A program made the position numbers and the translations under genes. The notes beneath the pieces were generated by a model. That model ran no database searches, was not told the origin of the DNA, and saw only the letters and a program-made list of their open reading frames with translations. 64,000 bases of DNA from an uncultured Clostridium sp. GTDB taxonomy: Bacteria; Bacillota; Clostridia; Lachnospirales; Lachnospiraceae. The stretch is from NCBI GenBank assembly GCA_900544905.1, contig UQXF01000003.1, positions 1-64,000 on the forward strand, given 5' to 3'. Below are positions 8,905 to 18,150 of this stretch, piece after piece; within the stretch, counting starts at the first letter, position 1; every line of letters begins with the position of its first letter.

Positions 8905-9126
8905 TCAGTGATGATAATCTGCCATCCGTGCAGTATAATCATCCGCTATCTGCTTATATTTATTGTAATCTTTGTCCTTCAGCTTCCCATTCTCATGGTA
9001 CTCGTCCAGAGTAGTATGCAGCTTTTTTAACGCATCATGTGCCAAATCCTTATAATTATTTGCCAGATTCATTTTCAGCTCATTCAACAGGGAATCCAAT
9101 TCCATTCTGATAGTTCTCTTTAACAT
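8905..9126 (-). CDS. Small helical hypothetical protein
   Basis: Protein of 73 residues, start at the ATG at 9126 with GAGGAG seven bases upstream. It is highly charged, predicted to be all helix (RMELDSLLNELKMNLANN, then LKKLHTTLDEYHENG), and ends in DYHH. It lies 12 bases ahead of the metal-binding lipoprotein gene, so the two are probably co-transcribed. The C-terminal His-His may hint at metal contact, but this is not evidence of function. I do not recognise the family. Confidence 0.7.
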   Translation of the reverse strand: MLKRTIRMELDSLLNELKMNLANNYKDLAHDALKKLHTTLDEYHENGKLKDKDYNKYKQIADDYTARMADYHH

Positions 9127-9261
9127 GATACTCTCCTCAAAATCCCATCGGTACATAGACAAAAGGTTCTCTAAAACAGTGATAACCCATTTTTAAAATT
9201 TCACATATACTATTACTATAATCTCAAAATATGTTTTTGTAAAGAGCTGAGGTGTTTAAGA

Positions 9262-10113
9262 TTGTCTGCTTCTCCTAAAATTCCAGCTATTGTATCCGGA
9301 GCAGGTTCATTTCATAAAACAGGGATTACAGGAAAAAATATAACCGTTGCCATCTTAGATTCCGGTCTGGCTCCCCACCCTGACATGAACACGCACCGGA
9401 TACTTGCTTTTAAAGACTTTGTATATCACAAAAAAATTCCATATGATGACTATACCCACGGCACCCATGTGGCAGGCATTATTGCCTCCACCCGCACCGG
9501 AATTGCGCCTGAAGTGAATTTAGTTGGTCTGAAGGTTTTGGACCGGCACGGAAATGGGTATACAGATACCTTTATCGAGAGCATAAAATGGCTGCTTGAT
9601 TACCACGAGCAATACGATATCCGTATTGTCAATATATCAGTAGGGGGCAGCAGCTCCGAGCTAAAGCAGGAAAAAAACCGGTTAAATTTATGGGTGTCCA
9701 AATTATGGGAAGCAGGTCTCACGGTCTGCTGTTCCGCCGGCAACAAGGGACCCTCCCCGGATTCCATAACCTCACCCGGAAGCTGTAAAAAGGTAATCAC
9801 GGTTGGCTCCTATGACGGCAGGCATTTCTCTTCTGCCGGACCGCTGCTTCCGTACATTACCAAGCCGGAGCTGGTGGCACCCGGTCTGCATATTCTAAGT
9901 ACAAAGCCCGGTGGCGGATACAGCGTCAAAAACGGAACTTCCATGTCTGTCCCTTTTATCAGCGGCACCTGTGCGCTTCTGTTACAGAAATATCCGTATC
10001 TTACCAATGACCAGACCAAAATCCGGCTGATGGACGCTGCTTATACCGTTCCATTTCTTCCCTACAACATGCAGGGTGCCGGAGTGGTAAATTTAAACCG
10101 GCTTTTAAGATAA
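9262..10113 (+). CDS. Intracellular subtilisin-like serine protease (S8 family)
   Basis: Protein of 283 residues on the plus strand, starting at a TTG preceded by GAGGTG. The catalytic triad is clear: Asp in AILDSGLAPHPDM, His in DYTHGTHVAGIIAS, and Ser in NGTSMSVPFISG; the oxyanion Asn is in CSAGNKG. There is no signal peptide and only a short N-terminal extension, which fits intracellular subtilisins (AprX or IspA type) rather than secreted enzymes. It is one of few plus-strand genes here and converges on the helicase gene, overlapping its 3' end by nine bases. Substrate is unknown. Confidence 0.92.
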   Translation: MSASPKIPAIVSGAGSFHKTGITGKNITVAILDSGLAPHPDMNTHRILAFKDFVYHKKIPYDDYTHGTHVAGIIASTRTGIAPEVNLVGLKVLDRHGNGYTDTFIESIKWLLDYHEQYDIRIVNISVGGSSSELKQEKNRLNLWVSKLWEAGLTVCCSAGNKGPSPDSITSPGSCKKVITVGSYDGRHFSSAGPLLPYITKPELVAPGLHILSTKPGGGYSVKNGTSMSVPFISGTCALLLQKYPYLTNDQTKIRLMDAAYTVPFLPYNMQGAGVVNLNRLLR

Positions 10114-11937
10114 TACTTCATTCAAAAATCTGGAAGGCTCCAACTCTTTGTTGTAATACTCCTTCACCTCATAGATATGCAAATGATTTTTCGCTCTCGT
10201 CATCGCCACATAGAACATCCGGCGTTCCTCTTCAAGCTCCTCCGGTTTTACAGCCTTTTTATACGGCGTCATGCCCTCATTTGCCTCCAGCAGAAAAACG
10301 CTGTCGAATTCCAACCCCTTGGCACTGTGCATTGTAGTTACTGTCACGCCGCTGCGCTTTTCCCTTGCATTTTTCTTCATATGCTGTTCCAGGTCTTCCC
10401 GGTATCTGTCAATCCCCTCAAACCAATCTCCAAAGGTTTTATATTGCTTCGCCAGCTCCTGCAGCTCATCCAGTGTTCCCAGCAAATCATCCGCATTTAA
10501 ATGCCGGTATTTTGCATAATCTGTCAGATATCCGTCATACCCTATCGCCTTCCTGATAAAGTTCACCGCCGCAAAGGGCTTTAACCCCGCAAGAATCTTC
10601 AATTCATACTCAAGCTGGTCAATATTGCCAATCGCCCATTCTTTTCCATCTGCCATTTTCTTAAGCTCCTGGAAGCTCACCACCGGCTCCGTCAAAAGCT
10701 CTCTTGACAGATAGCGGTTTGGCTTATTGAGAATCCGCAAAAACAATGCCCTTTCCCTTATTCCCATAGCCGCACGGATATAATCCAATATGGTCTTTAC
10801 CGTAAAATGGTCATATATACAGGGCACTCTGTCGCGAACCTGAAAAGGAATATTATATTCCATCAGCTTATTCACAATACTGCGCGCCTGTACATTGGTC
10901 CGCAATATCACCGCCATTTCTGAATAAGGAATTCCATCCTGTCCATATTTTTGAATGCTTTTTATGACATGGCTGTTTTCCTCTGCCAGGCTCTGCATAT
11001 GATGTATATGGATTGGCTCCTGATAATCCCTGCTGCTTACAATTTTCTTGTCAAAGCGGATTTGGTTGTTGGCAATTACCCGGACAGCCCCCTCCGTAAT
11101 ATTACGACTGCAGCGGTAATTCATATCAAACAAGGTTTCCACCGCATCGGGATAATCCTCTTTAAAATGCAGCATAATCTCCGGTCTGGCTCCCCGGAAC
11201 CCATAAATACTCTGGTCGTCATCTCCCACAATAAACAGGTTATTGGATGGCGCTGCCAGCAATTTTGTAATCTCATACTGAATTTTATTAATATCCTGAA
11301 ATTCATCCACCAGAATATAGGAATAGCGTTTCTGAAGATTTTTAAGGATATCCTCCCTTTCCTTTAACAGTTCATAGCAGTATACCATCATGTCATCAAA
11401 ATCCAGTTTCCCCATGGAAGTAACCTTCGCTTCATATTCCCTGCAGATATCCCGGAACACCTCATCACCTGCACATGCAGAATAAAAGTGCTCTAAAGAA
11501 ATCATATCACCCTTCATCAGTCCTATTTCCCTGATTACTGCGGTAACCAGCTCTTCCTCATCTTCATACTCCAGATTTTTCTCACGGATGATATCGCGAA
11601 TCATCGCATATTTTTCATCCTCCCGCAAAATATTACCTGCATTATAACCATATGCCATTTTCAAAATAGAAAAGAATATGGAATGAAAGGTTCCAAATGT
11701 ACAGTGACATTCAGAACCTTTCATGATTTTGCGAAACCGCTCCTCCATCTCTCTTGCACTGGCTCTTGTAAAGGTAATTACCAGAATCCGTGAGGATGGA
11801 ACGCCAGCCTCTTCAATTAAATATTTTATGCGGTACACCATCGCAGTTGTTTTCCCAGAGCCAGGACCCGCCAATGCCAGCATCGGACCATTCACATGAT
11901 GAATTGCAGCCATCTGTCCCTCGTTAAAATCCGGCAT
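10105..11937 (-). CDS. UvrD/PcrA-like SF1A DNA helicase
   Basis: ATP-dependent 3'-5' DNA helicase of 610 residues, shorter than PcrA or UvrD (about 720) mainly at the C-terminus. Q-motif region FNEGQMAAIHH, Walker A LAGPGSGKT (about residues 18-26), motif Ia ITFTRASARE, Walker B LVDEFQDIN, motif III GDDDQSIYGFRGA, motif V VTTMHSAKGLEFDSV and motif VI ERRMFYVAMTRAK are all present. Start has AAGGAG upstream. The lack of the PcrA C-terminal RNA-polymerase-binding tail and the small size suggest a distinct paralogue rather than PcrA itself. It stands directly downstream of gltX. Confidence 0.92.
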   Translation of the reverse strand: MPDFNEGQMAAIHHVNGPMLALAGPGSGKTTAMVYRIKYLIEEAGVPSSRILVITFTRASAREMEERFRKIMKGSECHCTFGTFHSIFFSILKMAYGYNAGNILREDEKYAMIRDIIREKNLEYEDEEELVTAVIREIGLMKGDMISLEHFYSACAGDEVFRDICREYEAKVTSMGKLDFDDMMVYCYELLKEREDILKNLQKRYSYILVDEFQDINKIQYEITKLLAAPSNNLFIVGDDDQSIYGFRGARPEIMLHFKEDYPDAVETLFDMNYRCSRNITEGAVRVIANNQIRFDKKIVSSRDYQEPIHIHHMQSLAEENSHVIKSIQKYGQDGIPYSEMAVILRTNVQARSIVNKLMEYNIPFQVRDRVPCIYDHFTVKTILDYIRAAMGIRERALFLRILNKPNRYLSRELLTEPVVSFQELKKMADGKEWAIGNIDQLEYELKILAGLKPFAAVNFIRKAIGYDGYLTDYAKYRHLNADDLLGTLDELQELAKQYKTFGDWFEGIDRYREDLEQHMKKNAREKRSGVTVTTMHSAKGLEFDSVFLLEANEGMTPYKKAVKPEELEEERRMFYVAMTRAKNHLHIYEVKEYYNKELEPSRFLNEVLS

Positions 11938-11959
11938 TCCTTCTCCTTTCGTCTGCTAA

Positions 11960-13420
11960 TCAGCTTGCTTTCTCTAATTTATGAATTCCTATTTCAATAC
12001 GCCTCAAGGACTCTTCTTTTCCAAGAATATCCATAATCTCAAAGGCTCCGCCCGGTGTCATCTGCTTTCCTGACACAGCGGTACGCACCGGCCATAATCC
12101 GGTTCCGTTTTTAATCTCTTTTTTGGCTATATACTCCATCAATGTGTCATGAAGAGTGTCCACAGACCAGTCGTCCACATTCTTTAAAAGCTCATATTCT
12201 TCCCGCAGGATTTCCAGGGAATTTTCACTGTTGGTCTTCATCTTTTTATGGGTATACAGCGCTATATCATAATCCGGAAGCTCCTCAAAGAAGTCAATAT
12301 GCTCCCTGATATCCGGAAAAACCTCAATACGTGTCTTGACAAGTTCTAATATCTCATCAATTTTGACATCCCTCGTAATGACTTCCTTCACATATGGAAG
12401 CGCCATTTCCTTAAATTTATCAAAATCCATCTTTTTAATGTATTCTCCATTCATCCAGCGCAGCTTTACCATATCAAATACAGCCGGGGATTTGGAAATA
12501 TGATGGTAATCAAACACCTTAACAAGCTCATCCAGTGAGAAAATTTCCCGATTATCCTCCGGGCTCCAGCCAAGAAGGGCAACAAAATTGACAATTGCCT
12601 CTGTTACAAAGCCCTGCTCCAGCAAATCCTCATAGGAGGAATGTCCACTTCTCTTGGACAGCTTCTGGTGCTCCTCATTGGTAATGGTGGGACAATGGAT
12701 ATATGCGGGAACCTCCCATCCAAACGCCTGATATAGGCGGTTATATTTGGGTGAGGAAGATAAATACTCCTGTCCCCTTACCACATGTGTGATGCCCATC
12801 AAATGGTCATCCACCACATTTGCAAAATTATAGGTTGGATATCCATCTGATTTAATCAGAATCATATCATCCAATTCCTGGTTCGGTACCGTTATCGTTC
12901 CATAAAGCTCATCCTCAAAGCTGGTTTCACCCTCCAGCGGAACATTCTGGCGAATAACATAGGGAATCCCTGACGCCAGCTTTGCTTCTACCTCTTCCTT
13001 GCTCAGATGAAGACAATGCTTATCATATCTGCGGACAGATTTTCCATCCACAACCTCTTCCTGCAGGTTATCAAGACGCTCCTTGTCACAAAAACAATAA
13101 TACGCCTCTCCCTTATCAATCAGCTCCTTTGCATACTGAAGGTAGATTCCCTGCTCCTGCCGTTCACTCTGCACATAGGGACCAACGCCTCCATCCTTGT
13201 CCGGACCCTCGTCATGAATCAAGCCCGTTCCCTTCATGGTGCGGTAAATAATATCCACTGCACCTTCCTGGTATCTCTCCTGGTCCGTATCCTCTATTCT
13301 TAATATAAAATCTCCATTTTCATGCTTTGCCACCAAATAGGCATATAATGCCGTTCTCAAATTTCCCACATGCATTCTTCCTGTTGGGCTTGGTGCAAAT
13401 CTGGTTCTTATTTTACTCAT
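11960..13420 (-). CDS. gltX: Glutamyl-tRNA synthetase
   Basis: Class I aminoacyl-tRNA synthetase charging tRNA-Glu (486 residues). The HIGH motif is HVGN in [19 protein letters not shown] near residue 15, and the KMSKS motif is KLSKRSG near residue 250. LRIEDTD is a further hallmark. Bacteria of this type often use a non-discriminating GltX with GatCAB; this cannot be decided here. Start at 13420 is preceded by GAGGGA; an ATG four codons earlier overlaps that site. It follows the SEC-C gene and precedes the helicase gene. Confidence 0.96.
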   Translation of the reverse strand: MSKIRTRFAPSPTGRMHVGNLRTALYAYLVAKHENGDFILRIEDTDQERYQEGAVDIIYRTMKGTGLIHDEGPDKDGGVGPYVQSERQEQGIYLQYAKELIDKGEAYYCFCDKERLDNLQEEVVDGKSVRRYDKHCLHLSKEEVEAKLASGIPYVIRQNVPLEGETSFEDELYGTITVPNQELDDMILIKSDGYPTYNFANVVDDHLMGITHVVRGQEYLSSSPKYNRLYQAFGWEVPAYIHCPTITNEEHQKLSKRSGHSSYEDLLEQGFVTEAIVNFVALLGWSPEDNREIFSLDELVKVFDYHHISKSPAVFDMVKLRWMNGEYIKKMDFDKFKEMALPYVKEVITRDVKIDEILELVKTRIEVFPDIREHIDFFEELPDYDIALYTHKKMKTNSENSLEILREEYELLKNVDDWSVDTLHDTLMEYIAKKEIKNGTGLWPVRTAVSGKQMTPGGAFEIMDILGKEESLRRIEIGIHKLEKAS

Positions 13421-13477
13421 ACTTTCCCTCATTTTCAGTGTCTTTTTATCTATCCTTTTACTTCTGCTCCGGCTTGG

Positions 13478-13984
13478 CTAGTTCCTGCCGCAGCATTGCT
13501 TATATTTACGCCCGCTTCCGCAAGGACATGGGTCATTTCTTCCAATCTTAGGCGGTTTTACAACGGTTCTGGAGCTCTTTTCAATCTTGTAGAGCTCTTT
13601 TCTTCTATCCTCTGGTATAAGGTTATTCCACTCCTCTAACTCATAGAGCCAGTTTGCATCACAGCCCACCATATTTCTGTATAAGGTCTCCAAATCAAAA
13701 TCCAGAGAAACCTCTGTATCCTCTTCTAATTCTTCCATATTATTTGGTGTCTTTAAGCTGTCATCAATACCGTCTAAAAATCCTGTCATAAGCTGGACTG
13801 TAGTGTCATATTTTTCCGCCAGTTCCTTTACAGTACCCTTCACAACCTCATCCGGATTTGATAGCAGCTGCTTATAGATTCCCTGTTCTACTCCAAAATA
13901 ATTCAACCAGAACTGTCTTCCCTGAGGAGTTCTGTCATCCATTTGTCCATATGCATATTCGCGCCAGTCTTTTAATAAACTCAT
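13478..13984 (-). CDS. SEC-C metal-binding motif protein
   Basis: Protein of 168 residues. The C-terminus is a SEC-C zinc-binding module, [16 protein letters not shown], the same as the tail of SecA. The N-terminal 145 residues are mostly helical and acidic ([26 protein letters not shown]), resembling small Firmicutes proteins of unknown role that carry this tail. The motif suggests binding to ribosomes or to SecB-like partners, but this is inference. A strong sigma-A promoter lies upstream at 14053-14081, probably driving this gene and gltX. Confidence 0.85.
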   Translation of the reverse strand: MSLLKDWREYAYGQMDDRTPQGRQFWLNYFGVEQGIYKQLLSNPDEVVKGTVKELAEKYDTTVQLMTGFLDGIDDSLKTPNNMEELEEDTEVSLDFDLETLYRNMVGCDANWLYELEEWNNLIPEDRRKELYKIEKSSRTVVKPPKIGRNDPCPCGSGRKYKQCCGRN

Positions 13985-14052
13985 TTGTTTTTACCATCCT
14001 TTTACAAAAAATAATGAATTCTGCGTTATACATCTCGTATATAACAAGCTAG

Positions 14053-14081
14053 ATTATAGCAAAGCATAATCTTTTTTTCAA
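14053..14081 (-). promoter_or_regulatory. Sigma-A promoter for the SEC-C protein gene and gltX
   Basis: Minus-strand TTGAAA (14076-14081) and TATAAT (14053-14058) are separated by exactly 17 bases. It sits about 70 bases upstream of the SEC-C start codon. Confidence 0.8.
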
Positions 14082-14123
14082 GTTACATGTATAAAAGTGT
14101 TAAAACGGGACATAATTAAAATA

Positions 14124-14250
14124 TCACGAAATCAGCCGGTGGCAGATATGAGCTGGCAGCGGTTAATTTCGTGAAAACGATTCTCTAAGCTTAGGGAATC
14201 CGATAATACTTTATCCTCCCCTATTTACGGAGCCGGTTCGCCGGCTCCGT
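14124..14250. other. Three consecutive hairpins in a 282-bp intergenic gap
   Basis: Stem A pairs TCACGAAAT (14124-14132) with ATTTCGTGA (14166-14174). Stem B is the near-palindrome 14179-14200 (GATTC...GAATC). Stem C is a perfect 10-bp stem, ACGGAGCCGG with CCGGCTCCGT around TTCG (14227-14250). On the plus strand stem C is followed by TCCCCTTTTG, so it would work better as a terminator for plus-strand RNA than for the minus-strand gene at 14267. A structured small RNA on the plus strand is possible, but no family is recognised. Confidence 0.4.
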
Positions 14251-14266
14251 TCCCCTTTTGTATCCT

Positions 14267-14500
14267 TTATTTTTCCTCTTCCAGTTTTTCTAAATCTTCC
14301 TTTGGTATCACCTCAGAATCCCCATGAATCAAATGTGTAAACCACATAAATACCCATAATACTATCGGTACTGCCAATGCCAGGAACAGCATTCCATAAA
14401 AATATTTACTGCCTGTTACAGCACAGATAACGGTACCGATAATCAAACCGATAATTACAATGATTGTGAGCCATGCCACAATCTGCCTTACTCTCTTCAT
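14267..14500 (-). CDS. Small two-helix membrane protein
   Basis: Protein of 77 residues with two hydrophobic segments (about residues 8-28 and 34-57) and a charged C-terminal tail, EDLEKLEEEK, expected to face the cytoplasm. Starts six bases after the rarA stop codon; the nearest good ribosome site, GGGGAGG, is about 15 bases away and overlaps the end of rarA, so translation may be coupled. The family is not recognised. Confidence 0.65.
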   Translation of the reverse strand: MKRVRQIVAWLTIIVIIGLIIGTVICAVTGSKYFYGMLFLALAVPIVLWVFMWFTHLIHGDSEVIPKEDLEKLEEEK

Positions 14501-14506
14501 AACCGT

Positions 14507-15829
14507 CTAATACGCCTCCCCATATAAATCCTGCAGCCGTTCTCTCACCTGCTTCTCATATCCGTTCTCTGTAGGATGATAGAATCTTGCATCCTTAATG
14601 GCATCCGGCAGATACTGCTGTTTCACAAAATTACCGGGATAGTCATGTGGATAAAGATACCCTGTATGTCCCAGTTCCTTAGCTCCTTTATAATGCGTAT
14701 CCCGGAGATGTGGGGGAACAGAGCCTGTCCTCTGGTTTTTGACTGTTGCAAGGGCGTCAAAAATTGCATTTGTCACCGCATTGGATTTTGGAGCTCCTGC
14801 CACATACAATGCTGCATTTGCAAGCACCAGCTGCGCCTCCGGCATTCCGATTCTCTCCACTGCCTGGGCACATGCCACTGCGACCTGTATCGCCTGGGGG
14901 TCGGCTATCCCCACATCCTCACACGCGCATATCATAATCCGTCTGGCAATAAACGTTACACTTTCTCCAGCCTCTAACATTTTTGCAAGATAATAAACCG
15001 CCGCATCCGGGTCAGAGCCCCGCATACTCTTAATAAAAGCAGAAATTGTATCGTAATGGTTGTCGCCATCCTTATCATATTTCACTGCTCTTCGCTGAAT
15101 GCATTCCTCTGCCACGGGAAGTGTGATGTGAATCCTTCCATCCGCTCCCGGCTCTGTGGTAAGAACGCCCAGCTCAACGGCATTCAGTGCACTTCTGGCG
15201 TCTCCCTCGCTCATATCTGCCAGGAAATCCAGCGCCTCCTCATCAATTTCTGCATGATAGGCACCCATTCCCTTTTCTGTATCATATACCGCCCGTTTTA
15301 TCAGTGTTTTGATATCTTCCTTCTCCAACAATTCCAGCCGGAAGATATGTGACCTGGAAATCAAAGCTCCATTTACCTCAAAATATGGATTTTCCGTAGT
15401 GGCTCCAATCAGAATAATCGTCCCGTCCTCCACAAAGGGAAGCAGATAATCCTGCTGTGCCTTATTAAACCGGTGTATCTCATCCACAAACAATATCGTT
15501 TTCTTCTGATACATTCCATAATTGTCCTTAGCCTTCAAAACCACCTCTTCCATATCCTTCTTTCCTGCGGTAGTCGCATTCAGAGAAGTAAAAACAGAGC
15601 TTGTGGTGTTGGCAATCACCATAGCTAAAGTTGTCTTACCGGTTCCCGGCGGGCCATAGAAAATGATAGAACTCAGCTTATCCGCCTTAATTGCCCGGTA
15701 GAGCAGCTTATCTTTCCCTATAATATGCTTTTGACCAACAACCTCATCAAGGGTTGTTGGCCGTAATCTCTTCGCTAAGGGTGATTCTTTTTCCATATCT
15801 GCTTCCCGCATATAGTCAAATAAATCCAT
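14507..15829 (-). CDS. rarA: Replication-associated recombination protein A (MgsA/RarA), AAA+ ATPase
   Basis: DNA-dependent AAA+ ATPase of 440 residues that acts at stalled replication forks. RPTTLDEVVGQKHIIG at the start, Walker A FYGPPGTGKTTLA (about residues 46-57), Walker B ILFVDEIHRFNK, sensor 1 LIGATTENPYFEVN and the C-terminal tetramerisation region ending in LYPHDYPGNFV are diagnostic. Start at 15829 follows GAGGG; 47 further upstream codons in the frame overlap the response-regulator gene and lack family similarity. It is located 17 bases after the response regulator. Confidence 0.94.
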   Translation of the reverse strand: MDLFDYMREADMEKESPLAKRLRPTTLDEVVGQKHIIGKDKLLYRAIKADKLSSIIFYGPPGTGKTTLAMVIANTTSSVFTSLNATTAGKKDMEEVVLKAKDNYGMYQKKTILFVDEIHRFNKAQQDYLLPFVEDGTIILIGATTENPYFEVNGALISRSHIFRLELLEKEDIKTLIKRAVYDTEKGMGAYHAEIDEEALDFLADMSEGDARSALNAVELGVLTTEPGADGRIHITLPVAEECIQRRAVKYDKDGDNHYDTISAFIKSMRGSDPDAAVYYLAKMLEAGESVTFIARRIMICACEDVGIADPQAIQVAVACAQAVERIGMPEAQLVLANAALYVAGAPKSNAVTNAIFDALATVKNQRTGSVPPHLRDTHYKGAKELGHTGYLYPHDYPGNFVKQQYLPDAIKDARFYHPTENGYEKQVRERLQDLYGEAY

Positions 15830-15845
15830 AAAATTACCCTCTGTA

Positions 15846-16250
15846 TTAATTCTGTTTTTTCTGGAATCCCATTTTTTCCAATAACTTTTCAAATTTGTCC
15901 AGCATGATTGGTTTACAAATATATGCATTATAATCACTACATACCTGGATACTGTCCAAAACCACCTCATCCAGTGCGCTAATCATGATAACCTTCGCCC
16001 GCTCTTCTTCCAGCACAGCATATTTCTTCTCTGCTTCACGAATCGCTTCTAATGTTTTATATCCATCCAGCTTGGTCATCATAATATCCAGACAGATTAA
16101 ATCAAATATCTGTCTTTCCTCTATGCCTTTAATGGCCTCATCTACTGCAGACATACCATTGTCCACCGCAACCACATCGCCATATCTGTTAAAAATCTGC
16201 TCTAAAAATCTCCTGTTTGCAAAATCATCATCCGCAATTAATACTCTCAT
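15846..16250 (-). CDS. Stand-alone response regulator receiver protein
   Basis: Protein of 134 residues made only of a CheY-like receiver domain. The acidic pocket DDD is at residues 7-9, the phospho-acceptor Asp is in DLICLDIMM, the conserved Ser/Thr is in VIMISA, and the Lys is in YICKPI. There is no output domain, so it likely works through protein contact, as CheY or Spo0F do. The ATG at 16250 has GGAGG at optimum distance. No histidine kinase is nearby. Confidence 0.88.
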   Translation of the reverse strand: MRVLIADDDFANRRFLEQIFNRYGDVVAVDNGMSAVDEAIKGIEERQIFDLICLDIMMTKLDGYKTLEAIREAEKKYAVLEEERAKVIMISALDEVVLDSIQVCSDYNAYICKPIMLDKFEKLLEKMGFQKKQN

Positions 16251-16307
16251 AGAATCCTCCAAATCCTTTGTACATATTATCTCTCTGCATCTTACTCTGC
16301 CGCTGGT

Positions 16308-16907
16308 TTATGAATCCCCTTTGACACGAACCAAACCCGCCAGCTTATTCAGGGTAGCCATAGCCACCTGCGAATGTGATTTACTGTCATTTTGGATTCT
16401 CCGGTTTAATAAATCCCGGTTCAGGCTTCCCAGCAGAAGGTTGGAAAGTTCTTCGGAAGTAAAAACATCTATAATCTCCCCTTCATCCATTGCCGCCTTT
16501 AATTCCTTCCGGACAAAATTTGTCCGCATTTTAATACATTCGGCAATTGCTTCCCTTGTATTCACATTATGCAGAAATTCCTCATAATTCAATACAATAG
16601 CCGCCATTTCGTAATAACCATCATAATATGTACTCAGGGTTCCCAACATATCCAAAACCCGTTCAAAATGCGAAATCTCCTTTGCTTCTACCGTCGCTAT
16701 CATACTACGGTCAAACTTAGTAAAAGTATCAACCACCTCCACTAATACCTCTTCAATACCCCCAAAGTATCTGTAAAGCAGAGATTCCGACATATTTTCT
16801 TTCATTGCAAGATTCTTCGTAGTAAGAGAAGCCAGACCCGCTTCACTGATAATTTCAATAGCAGAAGCAATAATCCGGTCTTTTCTGTTAACAAAATTAT
16901 TATTCAT
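16308..16907 (-). CDS. TetR/AcrR family transcriptional regulator
   Basis: Protein of 199 residues. The N-terminal helix-turn-helix is recognisable: RIIASAIEIISEAGLASLTTKNLAMKENMSESLLYRYF condenses the TetR pattern (about residues 10-50) and ends with the YRYFGG signature. The C-terminal ligand-binding domain is divergent. ATG at 16907 follows GGGGGA. A promoter at 16949-16977 and an inverted repeat at 16925-16940 lie just upstream, so autoregulation is likely. The regulated target could be itself, the response regulator or rarA; the ligand is unknown. Confidence 0.9.
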   Translation of the reverse strand: MNNNFVNRKDRIIASAIEIISEAGLASLTTKNLAMKENMSESLLYRYFGGIEEVLVEVVDTFTKFDRSMIATVEAKEISHFERVLDMLGTLSTYYDGYYEMAAIVLNYEEFLHNVNTREAIAECIKMRTNFVRKELKAAMDEGEIIDVFTSEELSNLLLGSLNRDLLNRRIQNDSKSHSQVAMATLNKLAGLVRVKGDS

Positions 16908-16924
16908 ACGTATCCCCCACAATT

Positions 16925-16940
16925 GTGAATCTTTATTCAC
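16925..16940. promoter_or_regulatory. Probable TetR operator (inverted repeat)
   Basis: GTGAAT and ATTCAC are separated by four bases and lie just downstream of the -10 box, over the expected transcription start. A second 10-bp palindrome, CACAATTGTG (16918-16927), overlaps it. Size and position fit a TetR-family operator. Confidence 0.55.
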
Positions 16941-16948
16941 TTGTTTTT

Positions 16949-16977
16949 ATTTTAGGACATGATACAGATTTTGTCAA
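16949..16977 (-). promoter_or_regulatory. Sigma-A promoter of the TetR regulator gene
   Basis: TTGACA (16972-16977) and TAAAAT (16949-16954), spacer 17 bases, minus strand. This is close to the consensus and 40-70 bases ahead of the start codon. Confidence 0.8.
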
Positions 16978-16988
16978 CTTTTATCCAT

Positions 16989-17999
16989 TTAATTCTGTCC
17001 GTAAATAAATATCTGGTCCTTCTCTCTGTCGTAATAATAAATATGGTCTGACAGTAAATCAATCAGTCCTACCGCACTCTGGTTCGCCTCTCTCACCAGC
17101 CCCTCCAAAAACTCCGCTCCGGTCTCTGCAGTTTCCGGCACCAGCATTACCTCATGTACACTGGAGGGAAGTATAAAGACATTGCATTCCTGTACCCTTG
17201 CAAAATTGCTGATAACAGAATCATACAAAATACTGGACGCTCCGTTAATGCCGGAGTCATTGGATAATACAAACATATTTACCCCATTCTCTGTCCGTTC
17301 CAGAGCTGCCAGCTCTTCCTCCAGTTCTCCGGAAGCCTCCTCCGGCATCCGTCTCCGGATGCAGTCCACAATCACCTTTGCCAGAGAATCCATATGCCAC
17401 GGAAACTCTCTCATGGTATTGAAAAGGGCAATCTGATACAAATCCTCCATATCAATCCCCCAAAGTTCAAATTCTTCTTTGGAAATCAGGGAGCTGGCTA
17501 TTCCCGTCTGGTCTCTGTTTACAATATAGCGAAATGTAATTGCAAGGTCCAAAAATTTCTTATGGGGACAGCCTTTTAACATCTCCCGGTTTCTATCATA
17601 ATTAACCAAACGCAGCACAATATCATTTTTTACAGATTTGAAATCATAAACATCCGCTATCTCAATGTTGCTTTCTTCCATTAATTTCTGATATCTGGCG
17701 GTTAACTCTTCCATAATGACTGCCATGGGCTTCCCCATCTGATAGCTTTCAAAATAAGAATTTAAATACATATTGGGACTAATGGGCTCTCCCTCCCTCC
17801 GGAGTGTAATTCCATCCAATACAATGCCATTGTTCTTTATAACCTTATGAAGCTCCGCCTCAAACTTATCCGTCCGGCTGTCTTCTTCCCCACTCAAATC
17901 CTCCGGCTCCAAATCAGCATTCCGGCTTATATACCGGAAACGTCTGACATATTCCGGAAGATTATCCTTTATATACGTTAAAAATTCCTGATAATTCAT
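16989..17999 (-). CDS. DUF5688 family protein
   Basis: Protein of 336 residues, start at 17999 behind AAGGAG. It resembles the DUF5688 proteins that are common, often in many copies, in Lachnospiraceae: the region after IVLDGITLRREGEPISPNMYLN, the pattern KNDIVLRLVNYDRNREML, and the C-terminal NQSAVGLIDLLSDHIYYYDREKD stretch. No signal peptide or membrane segment is visible, so it should be cytoplasmic. The function of the family is not known. It ends 12 bases upstream of the TetR promoter and is separated from hisC by a long hairpin. Confidence 0.75.
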   Translation of the reverse strand: MNYQEFLTYIKDNLPEYVRRFRYISRNADLEPEDLSGEEDSRTDKFEAELHKVIKNNGIVLDGITLRREGEPISPNMYLNSYFESYQMGKPMAVIMEELTARYQKLMEESNIEIADVYDFKSVKNDIVLRLVNYDRNREMLKGCPHKKFLDLAITFRYIVNRDQTGIASSLISKEEFELWGIDMEDLYQIALFNTMREFPWHMDSLAKVIVDCIRRRMPEEASGELEEELAALERTENGVNMFVLSNDSGINGASSILYDSVISNFARVQECNVFILPSSVHEVMLVPETAETGAEFLEGLVREANQSAVGLIDLLSDHIYYYDREKDQIFIYGQN

Positions 18000-18150
18000 A
18001 CGATGTTTCTCCTTTTGTTTGCTGTTTATACTGAGTACCGGGCAAACTACATATCCTTCCGTCAGGAATATATAAACATGATGGAAAGAAAAATCTACAC
18101 ATTTAATCAGAATAGGATAATAGTGGTACGATATGTACCTGAAATAGAAC

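Noticed and set aside
13985..14266. T-box leader for gltX or another known riboswitch
   Set aside because: No AGGGTGGNACCGCG-like T-box or known aptamer core is visible; the hairpins do not match families I know.
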